Assembly (NCBI GenBank): GCA_949126835.1
Contig: OX421502.1
Span: 35,428,982 to 35,492,981, forward strand
DNA: 64,000 bases
Reading direction: 5' to 3'
Source: Anisus vortex
Taxonomy: Eukaryota; Mollusca; Gastropoda; Planorbidae
The notes beneath the pieces were generated by a model. The model saw only the letters and a program-made list of their open reading frames with translations, was not told where the DNA came from and did no database searches. A program made the position numbers and the translations under genes. Shown here one piece after another: positions 11,812 through 23,126 of the stretch; within the stretch, counting starts at the first letter, position 1, and each line of letters opens with the position of its first letter.

Positions 11812-11878
11812 ATATATGTATATATATATATCTTATGTTATATATTACAGACACTCCTTCAATAAAGAAGAGTATTGT
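11812..11878 (-). mobile_element. LINE family L, extreme 3' end only
   Basis: Antisense: atcttatgttatatattaca then cagacactccttc and the hairpin cttcaataaagaag. Only the 3' UTR tail survives, an extreme 5' truncation. Confidence 0.7.
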
Positions 11879-12294
11879 TTAGTCTTGGATTTGTTTGAAT
11901 TATTACAAAATCTAATATTCTATGAAATTATCAATCTGTTGCTGTTAAACATAAAACATGGAGACGATATATCTCATAGATGTCAGACAATTAGATTCAT
12001 ACTTTTTAAAAACCTATTAACTTTTCTTGTTTTCACGTATGAAGCAAAGAAAATATAATATATCATTATAAGTCTTAGATTATTAACATTTATATTTCAA
12101 TTTTAACCTTTCAAAAACTTGTCTTTTGGTGGTAGGTTTCAATAATTCCCTTGATAGTGCTAGTCTAGTAAATGTTATTTGCAGGATATTGTTCTAATTC
12201 TTAGGATAATAAAGTCAACACAAGATACTGAATTTATAATGGCTAAAAAAAATACCGGACTTGTCTTCCGGCTCTTTAGTCCAGGGCATATCGT
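11879..12294. other. AT-rich DNA, nothing recognised
   Basis: No coding or repeat signature was recognised. Confidence 0.35.
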
Positions 12295-12660
12295 TTGTTC
12301 AGGGGTGGACCGGGGGGGGGGAGGGCACACCAAGGTTCTGCCTGGGCGCCAGCCAACCCACGCTGAAGCGTGGCGTGCCGTGTAACAGGGTACGGTTTCC
12401 GCAACCTAGCTTTAAGTCAACTGTGGATTCCCCTTGGATCATTATCGTGGTGGCTCACCCCGTGTACCTGCACTGTCACCCGGTAGCACAAATCCTATAA
12501 TATAGGCACAGACATCCACGGGTGGTTCTTGAGACGGGGTTGCTGCGTCCATTATCTACCTCACAAACCGGGGCCACAGGCTATTCCAAGGTTCAATGAG
12601 ATGCGGGACACCCGGAGCCGATACGGGGGCTGTCGCGCCAGTGTAATCTTATTGTGATCG
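12295..12660. other. GC-rich block of unknown origin
   Basis: Starting at ggggtggaccgggggg, about 360 bp are clearly GC-richer than the surroundings and lack tandem repeats (for example cgccagccaacccacgctga and acgggtggttcttgagacgg). No frame gives a recognised protein. It abuts the LINE ORF fragment at 12654, so it may be that element's 5' UTR brought next to its 3' end by internal deletion. That is inference. Confidence 0.4.
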
Positions 12661-13360
12661 TATCGGCGGTTTACACACTTCGCCAGATCTTAAACTCCAA
12701 AAGTACTGATGCAGTGGAAGTAGGAGGAAAGGTGCTGGAAGAAGTAGACAACTTCACATATCTAGGAAGTATAGTTGACAAGGAAGGGGGATCTGGAACA
12801 GATATTAAAGTAAAAATACAAATAGCAAGAGGAGCCTTTGCTATGCTAAAAAATATCTGGAAAACAAAACAAATTAGAACCAAAACTAAATTAAGAATCT
12901 TTAATTCTAATGTAAAATCTGTCTTACTATATGGCTCAGAAAGTTGGAGATTAACAAAGGGGGATTTGAACAAACTACAAACTTTTGTGAATGGCTGCCT
13001 ACGTAGAATAATGGATATCCAATGGTATGACAAAATTACAAATGCAACTGTATGGGAAAGGACAGCACATATTCCAGTAGAACAAGAAATACAAAAAAGG
13101 AGATGGAGATGGATAGGCCACACACTGAGGAAACCAACGACAAATTTGACTAGACAAGCTCTTTCGTGGAATCCCCAGGGTGCAAGATGAAGAGGTAGAC
13201 CAAAGAACACCTGGCGGAGGGAAGTAGAAAAGGATGTACAGGTGATCGGGAGAACTTGGAAGTAGTTAGAGAAGATAGCCAGAGACAGGAGGACATGGAA
13301 AGAGATTGTTGATGGCCTATGCTCCACTAGGAGTTGATAATGGCGAAGAAGAAGAAGAAA
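12654..13360 (+). pseudogene. RTE-like LINE reverse transcriptase C-terminus, two internal stops
   Basis: The frame contains [50 protein letters not shown] and [12 protein letters not shown], the conserved tail of RTE-like and related non-LTR polymerases (YLGS..., LLYG.E.W, LR.I..I.W.D.I.N, R..WIGH.LR). Open reading stops at TGA 13188-13190, but the same frame continues with homologous sequence (RGRPKNTWRREVEKD) through a second stop, TAG at 13263-13265, to a natural end at TGA 13335-13337. The first stop probably arose from CGA by C-to-T decay. A gaagaagaagaagaaa tail follows, typical of RTE-type 3' ends. The upstream RT palm and endonuclease are absent. A dead, 5'-truncated copy. Confidence 0.85.
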
Positions 13361-13489
13361 GATGTCATTGCATCTTTAAAAAATATCAAATCATTAAAAG
13401 AATAAAATAGATAACCAATAGCAAGATGTATTTCAATCAAGTGCAACGTTATTAGAGGTATTTGTATGGTAAATGGTATGATAGTGTGC

Positions 13490-13588
13490 GTGAATGTCTA
13501 TTGTGTTTGAGTACACATGGTTCTTTAATATTGTTTTAGGTATGCTGAAAGACGGAATTTATGTAATCAAGTCAATTTTCACAAAAGC
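13490..13588 (+). repeat. Dispersed repeat shared with 63140-63250
   Basis: Ends in atgctgaaagacggaatt and tgtaatcaagtca, matching catgctgaaagacgaaac and tgtaatcaagtca at 63210-63245. Probably the 3' end of another retroposon family. Confidence 0.6.
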
Positions 13589-13590
13589 GT

Positions 13591-13757
13591 GAGGCCGGCT
13601 GGTCCCGCGGTTAGTTTTTTTGGACTGGCAACAAAAATGCCAAGGGTTCTTGCCCTGCCTCCGACCATTCCCTGCCGCCCTGCAGGAGTTTTGGGCCTAG
13701 TGAACGTAATAATCTGGTGTCTAGAAGGAACGTCTGTAAAACTTCTAAGTCAAGCTT
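13591..13757 (+). mobile_element. tRNA-headed SINE, family B, with LINE L-like tail
   Basis: The head gctggtcccgcggttag resembles a tRNA A-box region and caagggttcttgccc sits at the B-box position. The body is ccctgccgccctgcaggag then ttttgggcctagtg, and the tail aataatctggtgtctagaag plus gaacgtctgtaaaa matches the terminal sequence of LINE family L. A related copy lies at 32637-32805. Confidence 0.75.
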
Positions 13758-13974
13758 AGTATGAGGTGCTTGAAGTAGTTTTGAAAACCAATAACTTATC
13801 CTCCGTTCATCATAGGAAATGTCTATGTTTGCCGTATGTTTGCCGAAACATTGACTCAAACCACGGATACGTCAACGGAGACAGATACGTTCTTGAAAAC
13901 AAGAGAGTCGGAAAATGATTAGATAAGTGCAGTAATCTTGGATTAGTGCGCTATCAGTCTGAGACCCAGTGGAA

Positions 13975-14165
13975 CATTTGTAGCAACACAGTAGAAACAA
14001 CCTCAGGTCACCAACAGCACAGGCTTAGGACCTTTCTTACGCCACCAACAGCACAGTCTAATGTCCTTTCTTACGTCGTCAACAGCACAGTCTAATGTCC
14101 TTTCTTACGTCGTCAACAGCACAGTCTAATGTCCTTTCTTACGTCAACATCTATACATTTAGTTG
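13975..14165. repeat. Minisatellite, about 35 bp, 4-5 units
   Basis: Direct repeats of caacagcacagtctaatgtc followed by ctttcttacgtc(g/a). Confidence 0.9.
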
Positions 14166-14324
14166 ATCTTTCTTACGTCATCGACAACACTACAAAAGGG
14201 TCGTGAACGTTTCTAGAATCAATAGAACGTCATGTGATAATGTAAAATCGATAGACCCCTATCATAAAATCTACTCTTTCAAACCCTTTCATCTCGGCTT
14301 TGTTCTCCAAGTAATTCCACAGGA

Positions 14325-14415
14325 ATCGTGTCATAGGCGTACAGCGTAACAAAGGCGTACAACGGCACATAGGTGTACAACGTGACAAAGGCGTACAACG
14401 TAACATACACGGACG
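14325..14415. repeat. Short tandem repeat of ggcgtacaacg-type units
   Basis: About 17-bp units (aaggcgtacaacg, taggtgtacaacg) repeated five times. Confidence 0.8.
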
Positions 14416-14680
14416 ACGTAGCATTGGGTTTTGTTTAAAGCATTAGGCTTGATAATTTTTTTAACAGATTGGGCCGTTTTCTGGAACCGTCGAGTGCTAT
14501 TAGACGGCCCGGCAAGGTGTGTGTCATGTGATTTACAGCAGTGGTAATATTTCTGGGACTAAATTGACTAAATACCACATCATGTGCCAAGTTTTTTAAG
14601 GAGTTAAGGAATCCTACTTTCCTAGAGGTTTGAAAAATAAAGTTTCAAAAAAAAATCGTTAAAGTTACAGCAGGTATAGC

Positions 14681-17106
14681 CAGTGGCGTAGCCAGGTTTT
14701 GACGCTAGGAAGAGCGAACTTTTAGGAAAAAGGCCCCACTTTTAGAATTTTTTCCAGATTAATAGAAGAACTAAGAATTTGTACGTATCGAGCGTTATGA
14801 GAAAATCCTGTGCCTAAGGATACACACACTGTATAATAGTGCAGTATTTTTTTTAAACCATTCACGATTTTTATTAGCAACTTTTCGGAATGGGAATTTC
14901 TGCAAAATTGATTGCATCTACTGTTCATTTTCGGGATGAGTATCTAATGTCGAAAATTTTTTTTAGAATCAATGCGAATGCTTCTATAGGACTGAATTCT
15001 TCTTCGTTTTAATTTTGAAAGACGAGATAAATCGCCAATATAGACTTTTTTAAAGAGATTTAAAAAAAAAAGTGTGTCAATTACAAAATGTCATACGTTA
15101 CAGGAACGCTCTATTCTTTTTCCTCTCAGCTATTAAAACACCACGTCCGATGATTATATCCATAGCAAACGGAATTTCTTTAATACAAAAAGTTATTTCT
15201 CTTCTTTTCTTCTTTTTTTTAAATTCTGTGGGTATCTTTTTTTTTTTTGCGAAGTTCATGTAACCATGTTTTCGACCATTACACGTATACGGCCGAGAAG
15301 GAGAAAGCCAGCGCGCTTTAAGTCACATTATCACTTTTCAGTGAGTATACCAGACTTGAACCCCACTTTTTTGAGAATGCGAGCGAGCGTACTCTTTTGG
15401 GGCTCGGAGAACTAACTCTGCCGAGTCCACGCACCACTGATACATCACCGTAAAAGTTAGGCAAAAACAGTTGGCCGTTCCTGTCCACTCTAAGTTCCTG
15501 CTTATGACCTAGAAAAGGGATTGGCAACCTAAGGCACGCGTGCCAAACTTGGCACGTAGAGCGATTTTCAATGGCACGCGAGAGACCTCCAAGGGTTAGG
15601 GGTTATTATTGATGAAAACGAAAACAACTATATTTTTCAGTAATATTTATATTGACTGAAATCAATTTCACAACATTTAACTATATGTATTTCCCTTTAC
15701 AAAGGCATATATTCAGATATATTGTTGGGCTTTTTCAAAAGCACACCGAAGCACTCAAAGCGGAGTTTCAAGACTTTCAAATTGATTTTTTCATACCTAA
15801 TCAAGCATAACTTACTTAATCTTACTACGACCTTCTTAGATGTAGATACTTTTTGTAATTAAGTGTAGGGATATTGGCAATTTTAAAACGTAGCCAGTTG
15901 AATTTTAAACCTTTGATGAAATGGGCATCGAAATGTGCCAAATTGTTTAAGAGATAAACTCCTCAAGGTTGAATGGGCAAATAATTAATGCAGGAAATGT
16001 TTACTTAATACAACTATTTAACGTAAATTAATTTTATACCTCTAATAATTAAATCTTGTAATGAATACCACAACGCTGTAAAGAAATAATAATTAGTCAG
16101 TAATATTTGTTATATTACAAAACATTACTAAGTCTTGTTTGGCATCACTATTGAATCAAATTTAGAATCTTTATTGTAATTAAAAGGAGATAATTAGCTA
16201 CTTTTTATTCAGCTAATATTTTTATTATTATGTTATTAAATACTTTTTTTTAAAGACCTAATGGTCTACAAATTATAGCTTTATAATGACCCAACTGTCA
16301 AAAAGTAGTTGAAATTTTATAAATATTACATGACTAATATAATATATGCTCATTTTCTGAACATTACATTAACTACCCAGTTTGTACGATTACTTTGTAT
16401 CAATTCCGCTGAACGTCGTTACCAAAATGTTGATTAGATAATAAATCGAATAACAGCTCAATTAAACTGAGAACAAAATATTATAATCAATATTATCAGT
16501 CGATAGATATGTATCTTGACAACTAAATGATAACCTTTACAAAATAGTTACCATAAATGTGAAAGTTTGATAATATAATTTTGTATTGTGGTATAAATGC
16601 TAATAAAAAGGATGATAATCACATACACATTATTTTTTTAAATTAAATATAAAACGCTTTAACGATTTTCTCTATAGAAGTCCTTTGCTTTTGGCCTTTG
16701 TCTAGCTACGGATTTAAATTACTTACTTGTCTAATAAGACAACAAGTATAATAGAGCAGGTTGACTTTTAGGCTGTTGGCACGCTGAATGATTTAGAAAT
16801 CCGAGCTTAGCACACCATTAACAAAAGGTTACCGACCCCTGCTAGTAGAGTGTGTCCTTCACTTCGTATCAAATTAAATTAAACTAAAATTAACTAGATC
16901 TAACAAGGTTCATTAATCATATTGTAACAAATTAAATTGGTGAAATGCAATTTAAAAAAATATATTAGAAACAGTATAAATTGTGCTACATGGCTTGTTA
17001 AAATTCTTAAATCATTTTTTCCCGAAAAGGCCCTTTTTTTAGAAAATGGTCGTAAGGGGAGCGGCCGCTCCCCCTGCTCCCCCCCCCCCACCTGGCCACG
17101 CTACTG
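14681..17106. mobile_element. hAT-like DNA transposon, 2,426 bp, with 8-bp target duplication
   Basis: Termini are inverted: left cagtggcgtagccagg, right cctggccacgctactg. The exact 8-bp direct repeat ggtatagc flanks it at 14673-14680 and 17107-17114, the hAT-type duplication length. No transposase is recognisable outside the nested element at 15515-16841, so this is a non-autonomous or decayed copy of about 1.1 kb once the nested insert is removed. The right end is C-rich (cccctgctcccccc). Confidence 0.85.
15515..16841 (+). mobile_element. hAT element (family H) nested in the outer hAT
   Basis: Left end attggcaacctaaggcacgc and right end ggttaccgacccctg form degenerate inverted termini of the CAGGGGTCGGCAACCT type, the same family as 56729-59388 but in opposite orientation. 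About 15745-15795 translates to TEALKAEFQDFQIDF, matching EALKAEL...QDFQMDE in the other copy, so this is a decayed transposase C-terminal remnant. The flanking 8 bp (near ctagaaaa against ctagtaga) match only partly. No intact ORF. Confidence 0.75.
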
Positions 17107-17117
17107 GGTATAGCCTA

Positions 17118-17312
17118 GAACAGGTGTCGGCGACCTTTTGACCATAGATTGCCAAATTAATATTTCTACTTCATTCAGCGCGCCAACAGCCTAAAAGACA
17201 TCCTGCTATTTTCTTGTAGAAGAGACTTGAATTGCCTTTTTGGGGGTTCATTCGCGTGCCAATGAAAATGTCTCCGCGTGCCAAGTCTGACACGCTTTTC
17301 CGCCTAGAGAAA
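17118..17312. mobile_element. Internally deleted hAT family H remnant
   Basis: Starts aggtgtcggcgacctttt and carries ttcattcagcgcgccaacag, then gttcattcgcgtgccaatga and tctccgcgtgccaagtctga, the two subterminal regions of family H joined at under 200 bp. Confidence 0.7.
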
Positions 17313-17339
17313 TATATCCGTGTTCTTGCCTGTTTTTTG

Positions 17340-17422
17340 TCGCTCAATGTTAACTGCGGTCTGAACTTACATTAGGTTTGTTGGCAGCGCTTTATAAATA
17401 AATTATTATTTTTATGATTTAT
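17340..17422 (+). mobile_element. LINE 3' tail (agcgcttataaa type)
   Basis: The phrase ggcagcgctttataaataaa followed by ttattattttt is the common 3' end of CR1/L2-like LINEs and resembles 10351-10370. No coding part remains. Confidence 0.55.
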
Positions 17423-18216
17423 AGTTATCTATATAACGCTTGCATCCAAGAAATTAAATTTAGCATTCTCAGTGCGCTGTTGGAATAAATTGCAGCGGCA
17501 CTAGTATATGTATGTAAGGCACACAGCCACTGGCCCTAGAGAAAGGTCTTTTAAAAAGACTCTTTTGTCTTAGATTTTCTCAGTGTCTAAGACAAGCTAA
17601 AAGTGCCGATAAATTTCAAAGAGCTCCATGTCCGAAAAAAAACAACGTAACATTAGTTATAGTGTTGAGAAGCGGATCGTTAAATAAATTGAATGACTGT
17701 AGGGGAACTGTAATAAAATCAAATTGTACTTTTCAACATGTCAACAATACATGGGCTCATTAATCAATAAAATTACAAACTTGTATATATTTTAAAAACA
17801 TTCAGTCTTTTGCTGACAATAGAATTGCGATACAGTGACAATGTGCCAAGTTGTCAGGCATTACATTTCCGGTGCCATCTATTCAAGAAATCTTTGGCAA
17901 CAGTTTCCGGAACATTTATTTAGACAGTAGAGTAAGTTACCCTGAGCTTTGGTACACTCAGAGATTGTGTTACCAGCACAGTTGGTCTACTGTATCCTTT
18001 ACAAGGAATTACTGAACTGGAACTGATCGCATGCATTGCATTGCATTATGCCGGGCAGAGATATGCCTCATTAGCCACATGAGAATACATCAAACAGCCA
18101 CACTCCCAATACCACACTCATCGTCGATCACGACGGACGCACACAGAGAGATAAACAGACACACAAACAGATATATAGATATTTAGACCTACCTAGACAC
18201 AGAGATAGATCAGAAT
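17423..18216. other. Non-coding DNA, nothing definite
   Basis: A weak trace of SINE family A (agattgtgttaccagcacag at about 17962) is the only recognisable item. Confidence 0.35.
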
Positions 18217-18375
18217 ATCACCAAAAAAAACACGAAAGAAATGATTGTAGACTTTCAGAAGGAAAAACGCAAGGTGGCTGATTTACAAACAAAGAAGCAA
18301 ATAATAGATCAAGTCTCGTAACATAAATATCTAGGCGTTACAATCTATGACAAGCTGACTTGGTCTGACCACTGA
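18217..18375 (+). pseudogene. LINE reverse transcriptase fragment (palm to thumb)
   Basis: The frame reads NTKEMIVDFQKEKRK, an in-frame TAA, then HKYLGVTIYDKLTWSDH. This is the conserved NxxKTKEMIVDF...YKYLGVxxDxxLxW segment of many non-LTR polymerases. One stop and the short length mark it as dead. The 8-bp satellite begins about 20 bp after it. Confidence 0.75.
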
Positions 18376-18394
18376 TAGTCTGATAGTTAGATAA

Positions 18395-19335
18395 TTAGAT
18401 AAATATATGAATATATGAATAGAAAAATAGAAAAATAGATAAATAGATAAATAGATAAATAGACAAAAATAAATAAATAGGTACATAGATAATAAGATAA
18501 ATAGATAAATAACTAAATAGATAAATAGATAAATAGATAAATAGATAAATAGATAAATAGATAAATAGATAAATAGATAAATAGATAAATAGATAAATAG
18601 ATAAATAGATAAAAAGATAAATAGATAAATAGATAAATAGATAAATAGATAAATAGATAAATAGATAAATAGATAAATAGATAAATAGATAAATAGATAA
18701 ATAGATAAATAGATAAATAGATAAATAGATAATAAGATAAATAGACCTATAGAAAAATAGATAGATAAATAAATAAATAGATAAATAGATAAATAGATAA
18801 ATAGATAAATAGATAAATAGATAAATAGATAAATAGATAAATAGATAAATAGATAAATAGATAAAGAGATAAAGAGATAAAGAGATTAATAGATTAATAG
18901 ATAAATAGATAAATAGATAAATAGATAAATAGATAAATAGATAAATAGATAAATAGATAAATAGATAAATAGATAAATAGATAAATAGATAAATAGATAA
19001 ATAGATTAATAGATTAATAGATAAATAGATAAATAGATACATAGATAAATAGATAAATAGATAAATAGATTAATAGATTAATAGATAAATAGATAAATAG
19101 ATACATAGATAATAATATAAAAAGATATATAGATAAATAGATAGGTAAATAAATAAATAGATAAATAGATGAATAGATAAATAAATAAAAAGATAAATAG
19201 ATACATAGATGAATAAAATAGATAAATAGATAAGTAGATTAAATAGATAAATAGATGAATAGATAGATAGAGAGATAGATAAGTAGATAGATAGATACAT
19301 AAATAGATAGATAGATAAATAGATTGAGATATTTA
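18395..19335. repeat. 8-bp satellite (ataaatag)n with local variants
   Basis: The unit ataaatag, with scattered gattaatag, gataaagag and gatacatag variants in small clusters, runs about 940 bp. The 8-bp period gives an IYLFIYLS peptide cycle in every minus frame; these open frames are artefacts. Confidence 0.97.
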
Positions 19336-19795
19336 AATGTTACAATATAAATCCACACAGTTCTCACCAGGCAACTAAAGTTAATTGATGCCAAACATCC
19401 AATGTCACAAACACCATTAATACCCGGCTGAGAACTTCATTAAAGAAACTAATTCACGAAGTGTTACGTCCGCCATTACACCCCGGCGCCAAAAGGTAAA
19501 CCACCACGTGATACAAACAAACTTCACTGTTATTATATCCCCCCCACAAGATCAACCTACATGCAACGACGCATCGACTTCCAACCCGCGCGGTGGGACT
19601 TGAACCAGCGCAATACGGTGCAGTCGCAGACAACATTGTGGACATGTCATTGAGTCCGATCATCTATCTAATTTATGTTTTTTTTGTTTGTTTTTGTTGG
19701 TTTCACGGCGTAGTTTTAGATTTTTTTGTGTGTTTTTTTTTATTTGTCATTTACATGTCAACATGTTACTGATGGAGTTTTAGTGGCATAAACAA
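19336..19795. other. Non-coding DNA with an LTR-like or tRNA-like block
   Basis: About 19460-19640 is GC-richer: tgttacgtccgccattacac at 19463, and cgcggtgggacttgaaccag, whose reverse complement has a B-box-like ggttcaagtcccacc. This could be a retroposon head or LTR edge; no partner was found. Confidence 0.35.
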
Positions 19796-20262
19796 CGTTC
19801 TCTCTCTCTCTCTCTCTCTTTCTTTCTCACTAACTTTCTCTTTCCCTCTCTCTTTCTTTGTCTCTCACTCTCTCACTTTCTCTCTCGCACTCTCTCTCTC
19901 TCACTTTCTCTCTTTCTCTCTCTCTTTCTCACTAACTTTCTCTTTCCCTTTTTTTTCTCTCACTCTCTCTCTCTCACTTTTTCTCTCGCACTCTTGCTCT
20001 CTTTCCCTTTCTCTTTTTGTCTCTTAATCTCTCTCACTCAGCTCTCACTCTCTCTCAATCTTTCTCTCTCAATCTTTCTCTCTAACTCTCTCTCATGACA
20101 CTTTCTCTTATTCTCTCTCATGCATCTCTCTGTCTCTCTTTTTATAGCTTACTCTTTCTCTCTTTCTATATCATTCTCTCTCTATCTTTCTCACTATTTC
20201 TCTCTCACTCTCTCAATTTCTCTCTCATTCTCTCTGTCTCTCCTTCTTCTATATCGATCTAT
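19796..20262. repeat. Polypyrimidine (TC)n/(TTTC)n low-complexity tract
   Basis: Almost pure pyrimidine for about 460 bp on the plus strand, dominated by tctctctc and ctttctc. Potentially able to form triplex (H-DNA). Frames through it are artefacts. Confidence 0.95.
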
Positions 20263-20371
20263 GTGTTTTTTTAATGTTTATTTACTTTACTTGTTCTATG
20301 ATAAAATTATTTTCCGGCGTTTTCTGTCCACGGTTGATAGATTTAAATTGAACTGGCTGCCGCTTCAGCTG

Positions 20372-20373
<2 letters not shown>

Positions 20374-20428
<55 letters not shown>
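20374..20428. repeat. (AG)n microsatellite
   Basis: About 25 uninterrupted ag dinucleotides, ending gggagagatgggtgggggg. Confidence 0.97.
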
Positions 20429-20431
<3 letters not shown>

Positions 20432-20984
20432 TGGGTGGGGGGTGTTGCTAGGGTTGGGTTTACCAAACGCTTCTCCAATGGATGCACAACGTATGTTAAT
20501 AAAATAGCTGGAGATTCGACACAAACGAATCCGTCGAGACAGATTTACAACGTCTTGCAGATTGGAAACAAAAGTTTAGAATTACGTCGAAAGAATGTGT
20601 TGGCGTGTGAAACACGTCAACCCGACAAGTTTTCATCTCGATAGGATGGCGGAAAGTGGGCCAATGAGCCTTCCAAAGATTAGGTCGTACTTTCCTAGAG
20701 ATTTACAACAGCGAATCTCCATACTCAGTATCGATTTCGTGTAGAAAAAACTTAGATTTGTCTGTAAATTAATTAAGGGGAGAAACTCTAAAATTGACTA
20801 ACTTAACAATTGATTCCGTTAAAGATCGCAAGTCCAATAATGAGATTTTTGCATACAAAACTTTCGCGAGCTTTACCAATCAACTTCCAAACTTGATTTT
20901 CAGGACGTTTGGCTAGTAGCAGAAATAAGTTTATTAGGCTGACGAAAGTTGTTTTGACTTGCGTAGAAAAAAATCTCCTTCTTG
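20429..20984. other. Non-coding DNA, nothing recognised
   Basis: Moderately complex sequence without a supported frame. Confidence 0.35.
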
Positions 20985-21066
20985 ATAATCTTTTGCGTGC
21001 CGTTCAAATTTACTTTGTGCGTGCCAAGTACTGCTAAGCATGCCATAAGTTGCCGATCTCTGCACT
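20985..21066. mobile_element. hAT family H terminal remnant
   Basis: Contains ttttgcgtgccgttcaaa, ttgtgcgtgccaagtact and the end taagttgccgatctctgca, a decayed family H terminus. The opposite end was not located. Confidence 0.55.
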
Positions 21067-21109
21067 AATGGATTCATCTTTATTTTCAAATCTCTCAGTA
21101 TCTCGCTAT

Positions 21110-21295
21110 CTTGCCCTTTCTCTCTCAATCTGAATATTACTTTCTATATCATTCTCTCTCTCGCTCTTTCTTTCTCTCTCTCTCTCTTTCTCCTCTCTCT
21201 CTCTCCCTCTCTCTCTCTCCCTCTCTCTCTCTCTCCCTCTCTTTCTCTCTCTCTCTCTCTCTTTTGCTCTATCTTACTTTCTATCTTTCTTACTC
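21110..21295. repeat. (TC)n polypyrimidine tract
   Basis: Near-continuous ctctct with ttt and ccc interruptions. Confidence 0.95.
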
Positions 21296-21331
21296 CGTAC
21301 ACCCCGTAATCCCACGTTTCGCTAATCACAC

Positions 21332-21411
21332 TTAACCCTTCCCGTACCGACCTACTTTCCCATGAATATCTTGAGTCCCGCTATATACGCGCCCGGGACT
21401 GTTAGGGTTAA
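21332..21411. mobile_element. Tiny TTAA-flanked MITE, copy 2
   Basis: TTAA at 21332-21335 and 21408-21411 encloses 72 bp. The ends ccctt...aggg, the phrase cccgtaccgacctact and the phrase tatacgcgcccgggactg match copy 1 at 10632-10712, while the middle differs. Confidence 0.75.
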
Positions 21412-21549
21412 AAGGAAAGTTCGGTATGAAAGCGTCATATGTCAGCGAGTACGTGAACCAAACAGTATCCCAGGAGTTCACTGCTCATCAAAACATTAAC
21501 TTCTAGTCGATAGAACTGAGGACGACAAAGGACGGCACTGTATTCTAAA

Positions 21550-21675
21550 TCACACACATACACGTACACACCTACACACATATACACACGTACACACACA
21601 CACATACATACGCACACATATACACATACCTACACACACGTACACACACGTACACACACGTACACTTACACACGA
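21550..21675. repeat. CA-rich low-complexity tract
   Basis: acacacgtacacacac and catacac repeats. Confidence 0.9.
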
Positions 21676-22805
21676 ACGCCATATTAAAACAAACTATTCG
21701 TCTATCAATGGACTCTATTGTCTTACTACAAAAACAATTCATCAAAGATCCAATAATTGACATGCTTTTACAGTCTCTTGATGAAATTATAGGAGCATGA
21801 TATTATATTTATCTACGTAATAATTTCGAGTTGAAGTATTTATCTAATTCAGGTATAGCCTTCATGCAACTGATTATCTTAAATATTAAAGCTGCACTCC
21901 TATCGCACATAGCACGACCAATTCTAATACACTTCCCAAGCTGCGACGGGCTAATTAGCTATACAACTTTCTATCATATATAAGCTTACATAAATAGGTG
22001 TATGTGTGTGCTTAAGTGTGTATGTCCGCGTGTCTCTGTGCATGTGTGCGTCTGTGATTGTGTCGCCTAAGTGTGTGTGTATATATGTGTTTGAACGGGA
22101 CTCAATTTAGGGCCTATAAATTGAACTAAATCGACAAATATAGGTTTTCTTGATAGTAAGGACATTAGCTTATATTTTTCTTTTAAAGTTAGTTCTTCTT
22201 ACATGAACAACTAATCCTTGGATCCTGGTATTTGAATAAATTTAACTCTAAGTAACTGAAAGCATAAAAGTATATTTTAGAAAAGATTGTGATGTTTTAA
22301 CCTTCGCTTAGCATGAAATCAACTGAGGCGGCAACTTTTCTGGCACAATCAAAGTTTAATGTCGCTGCCAACTATGAGACTAATGCGTTGCATCACCCTT
22401 AGAGTGTTGTCAGAATTGTTGGTGATTGTTGAGCTACAACATTTCCCTTGAAGTTGTTGTATTTTAAAAAGCCTTGACTTTCTCTGCGTTCAACCAACCA
22501 GATTGTGTTAACTCAGGCGTTACATTCTGAGATAGTACTTTCATTTAAAACGCATTAAGTTAAGTATTTAAGTATTTATTTATGTAAGAATGCCGACGTA
22601 CCAGCGTTTTGATTAGGTCTTTTATTTTTTTCTGTAGCTTCACCCTGTTGCATATTGAAGAAACTATAGTGTTGTTTCATTGAAAACTAAATTTAATTGT
22701 ATAGTCCAGGAACTTATTCTGTTTTCATGTTGCGTTCGTTGGTCAGTTGTTGTTTGTTAATACCTTTTCGCAACGATAGAAATATTAAACCAATTCTAGA
22801 TAGGA
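21676..22805. other. Non-coding DNA, TG tract only
   Basis: A tgtgtgtgcttaagtgtgta-like tract spans about 21998-22092. Otherwise no feature was recognised in over 1 kb. Confidence 0.4.
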
Positions 22806-22807
22806 GT

Positions 22808-22990
22808 TAACAGAGTAGCAGACGATTTCTACCGAACAGAGTAGCAGACGATTTCTACCGAACAGAGTTGCAGACGATTTCTACCGAACAGAGTTCCAGA
22901 CGATTTCTACCGAACAGAGTAGCAGACGATTTCTACCGAACAGAGTTCCAGACGATTTCTACCGAACAGAGTAGCAGACGATTTCTAACG
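22808..22990. repeat. 26-bp minisatellite, 7 units
   Basis: acagagtagcagacgatttc followed by taccga, with gttgc and gttcc variants, seven direct copies. Confidence 0.95.
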
Positions 22991-23126
22991 AGTACCGAAT
23001 CCGAGTTTTTGGACCTGATCCGGGTATGAACAAACATAGAAGAAGCGGGAACTACGGAGTTTCGCCATCATATGTAATGCTTAGTTTTCTTGTGATTTCT
23101 CTAAACTCTAAACAGACCTTCCTCTT

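Noticed and set aside
12311..12330. A hAT terminus at ggggtggaccgggg
   Set aside because: It lacks a partner end and duplication, and the G run alone is not diagnostic.
17940..18000. A possible 15th copy of SINE family A
   Set aside because: Only about 20 bases (agattgtgttaccagcacag) resemble the core; too little to call.
18395..19042. A 215-codon Ile/Tyr/Leu-rich minus-strand ORF resembling a membrane protein
   Set aside because: It is the translation of the (ataaatag)n array.
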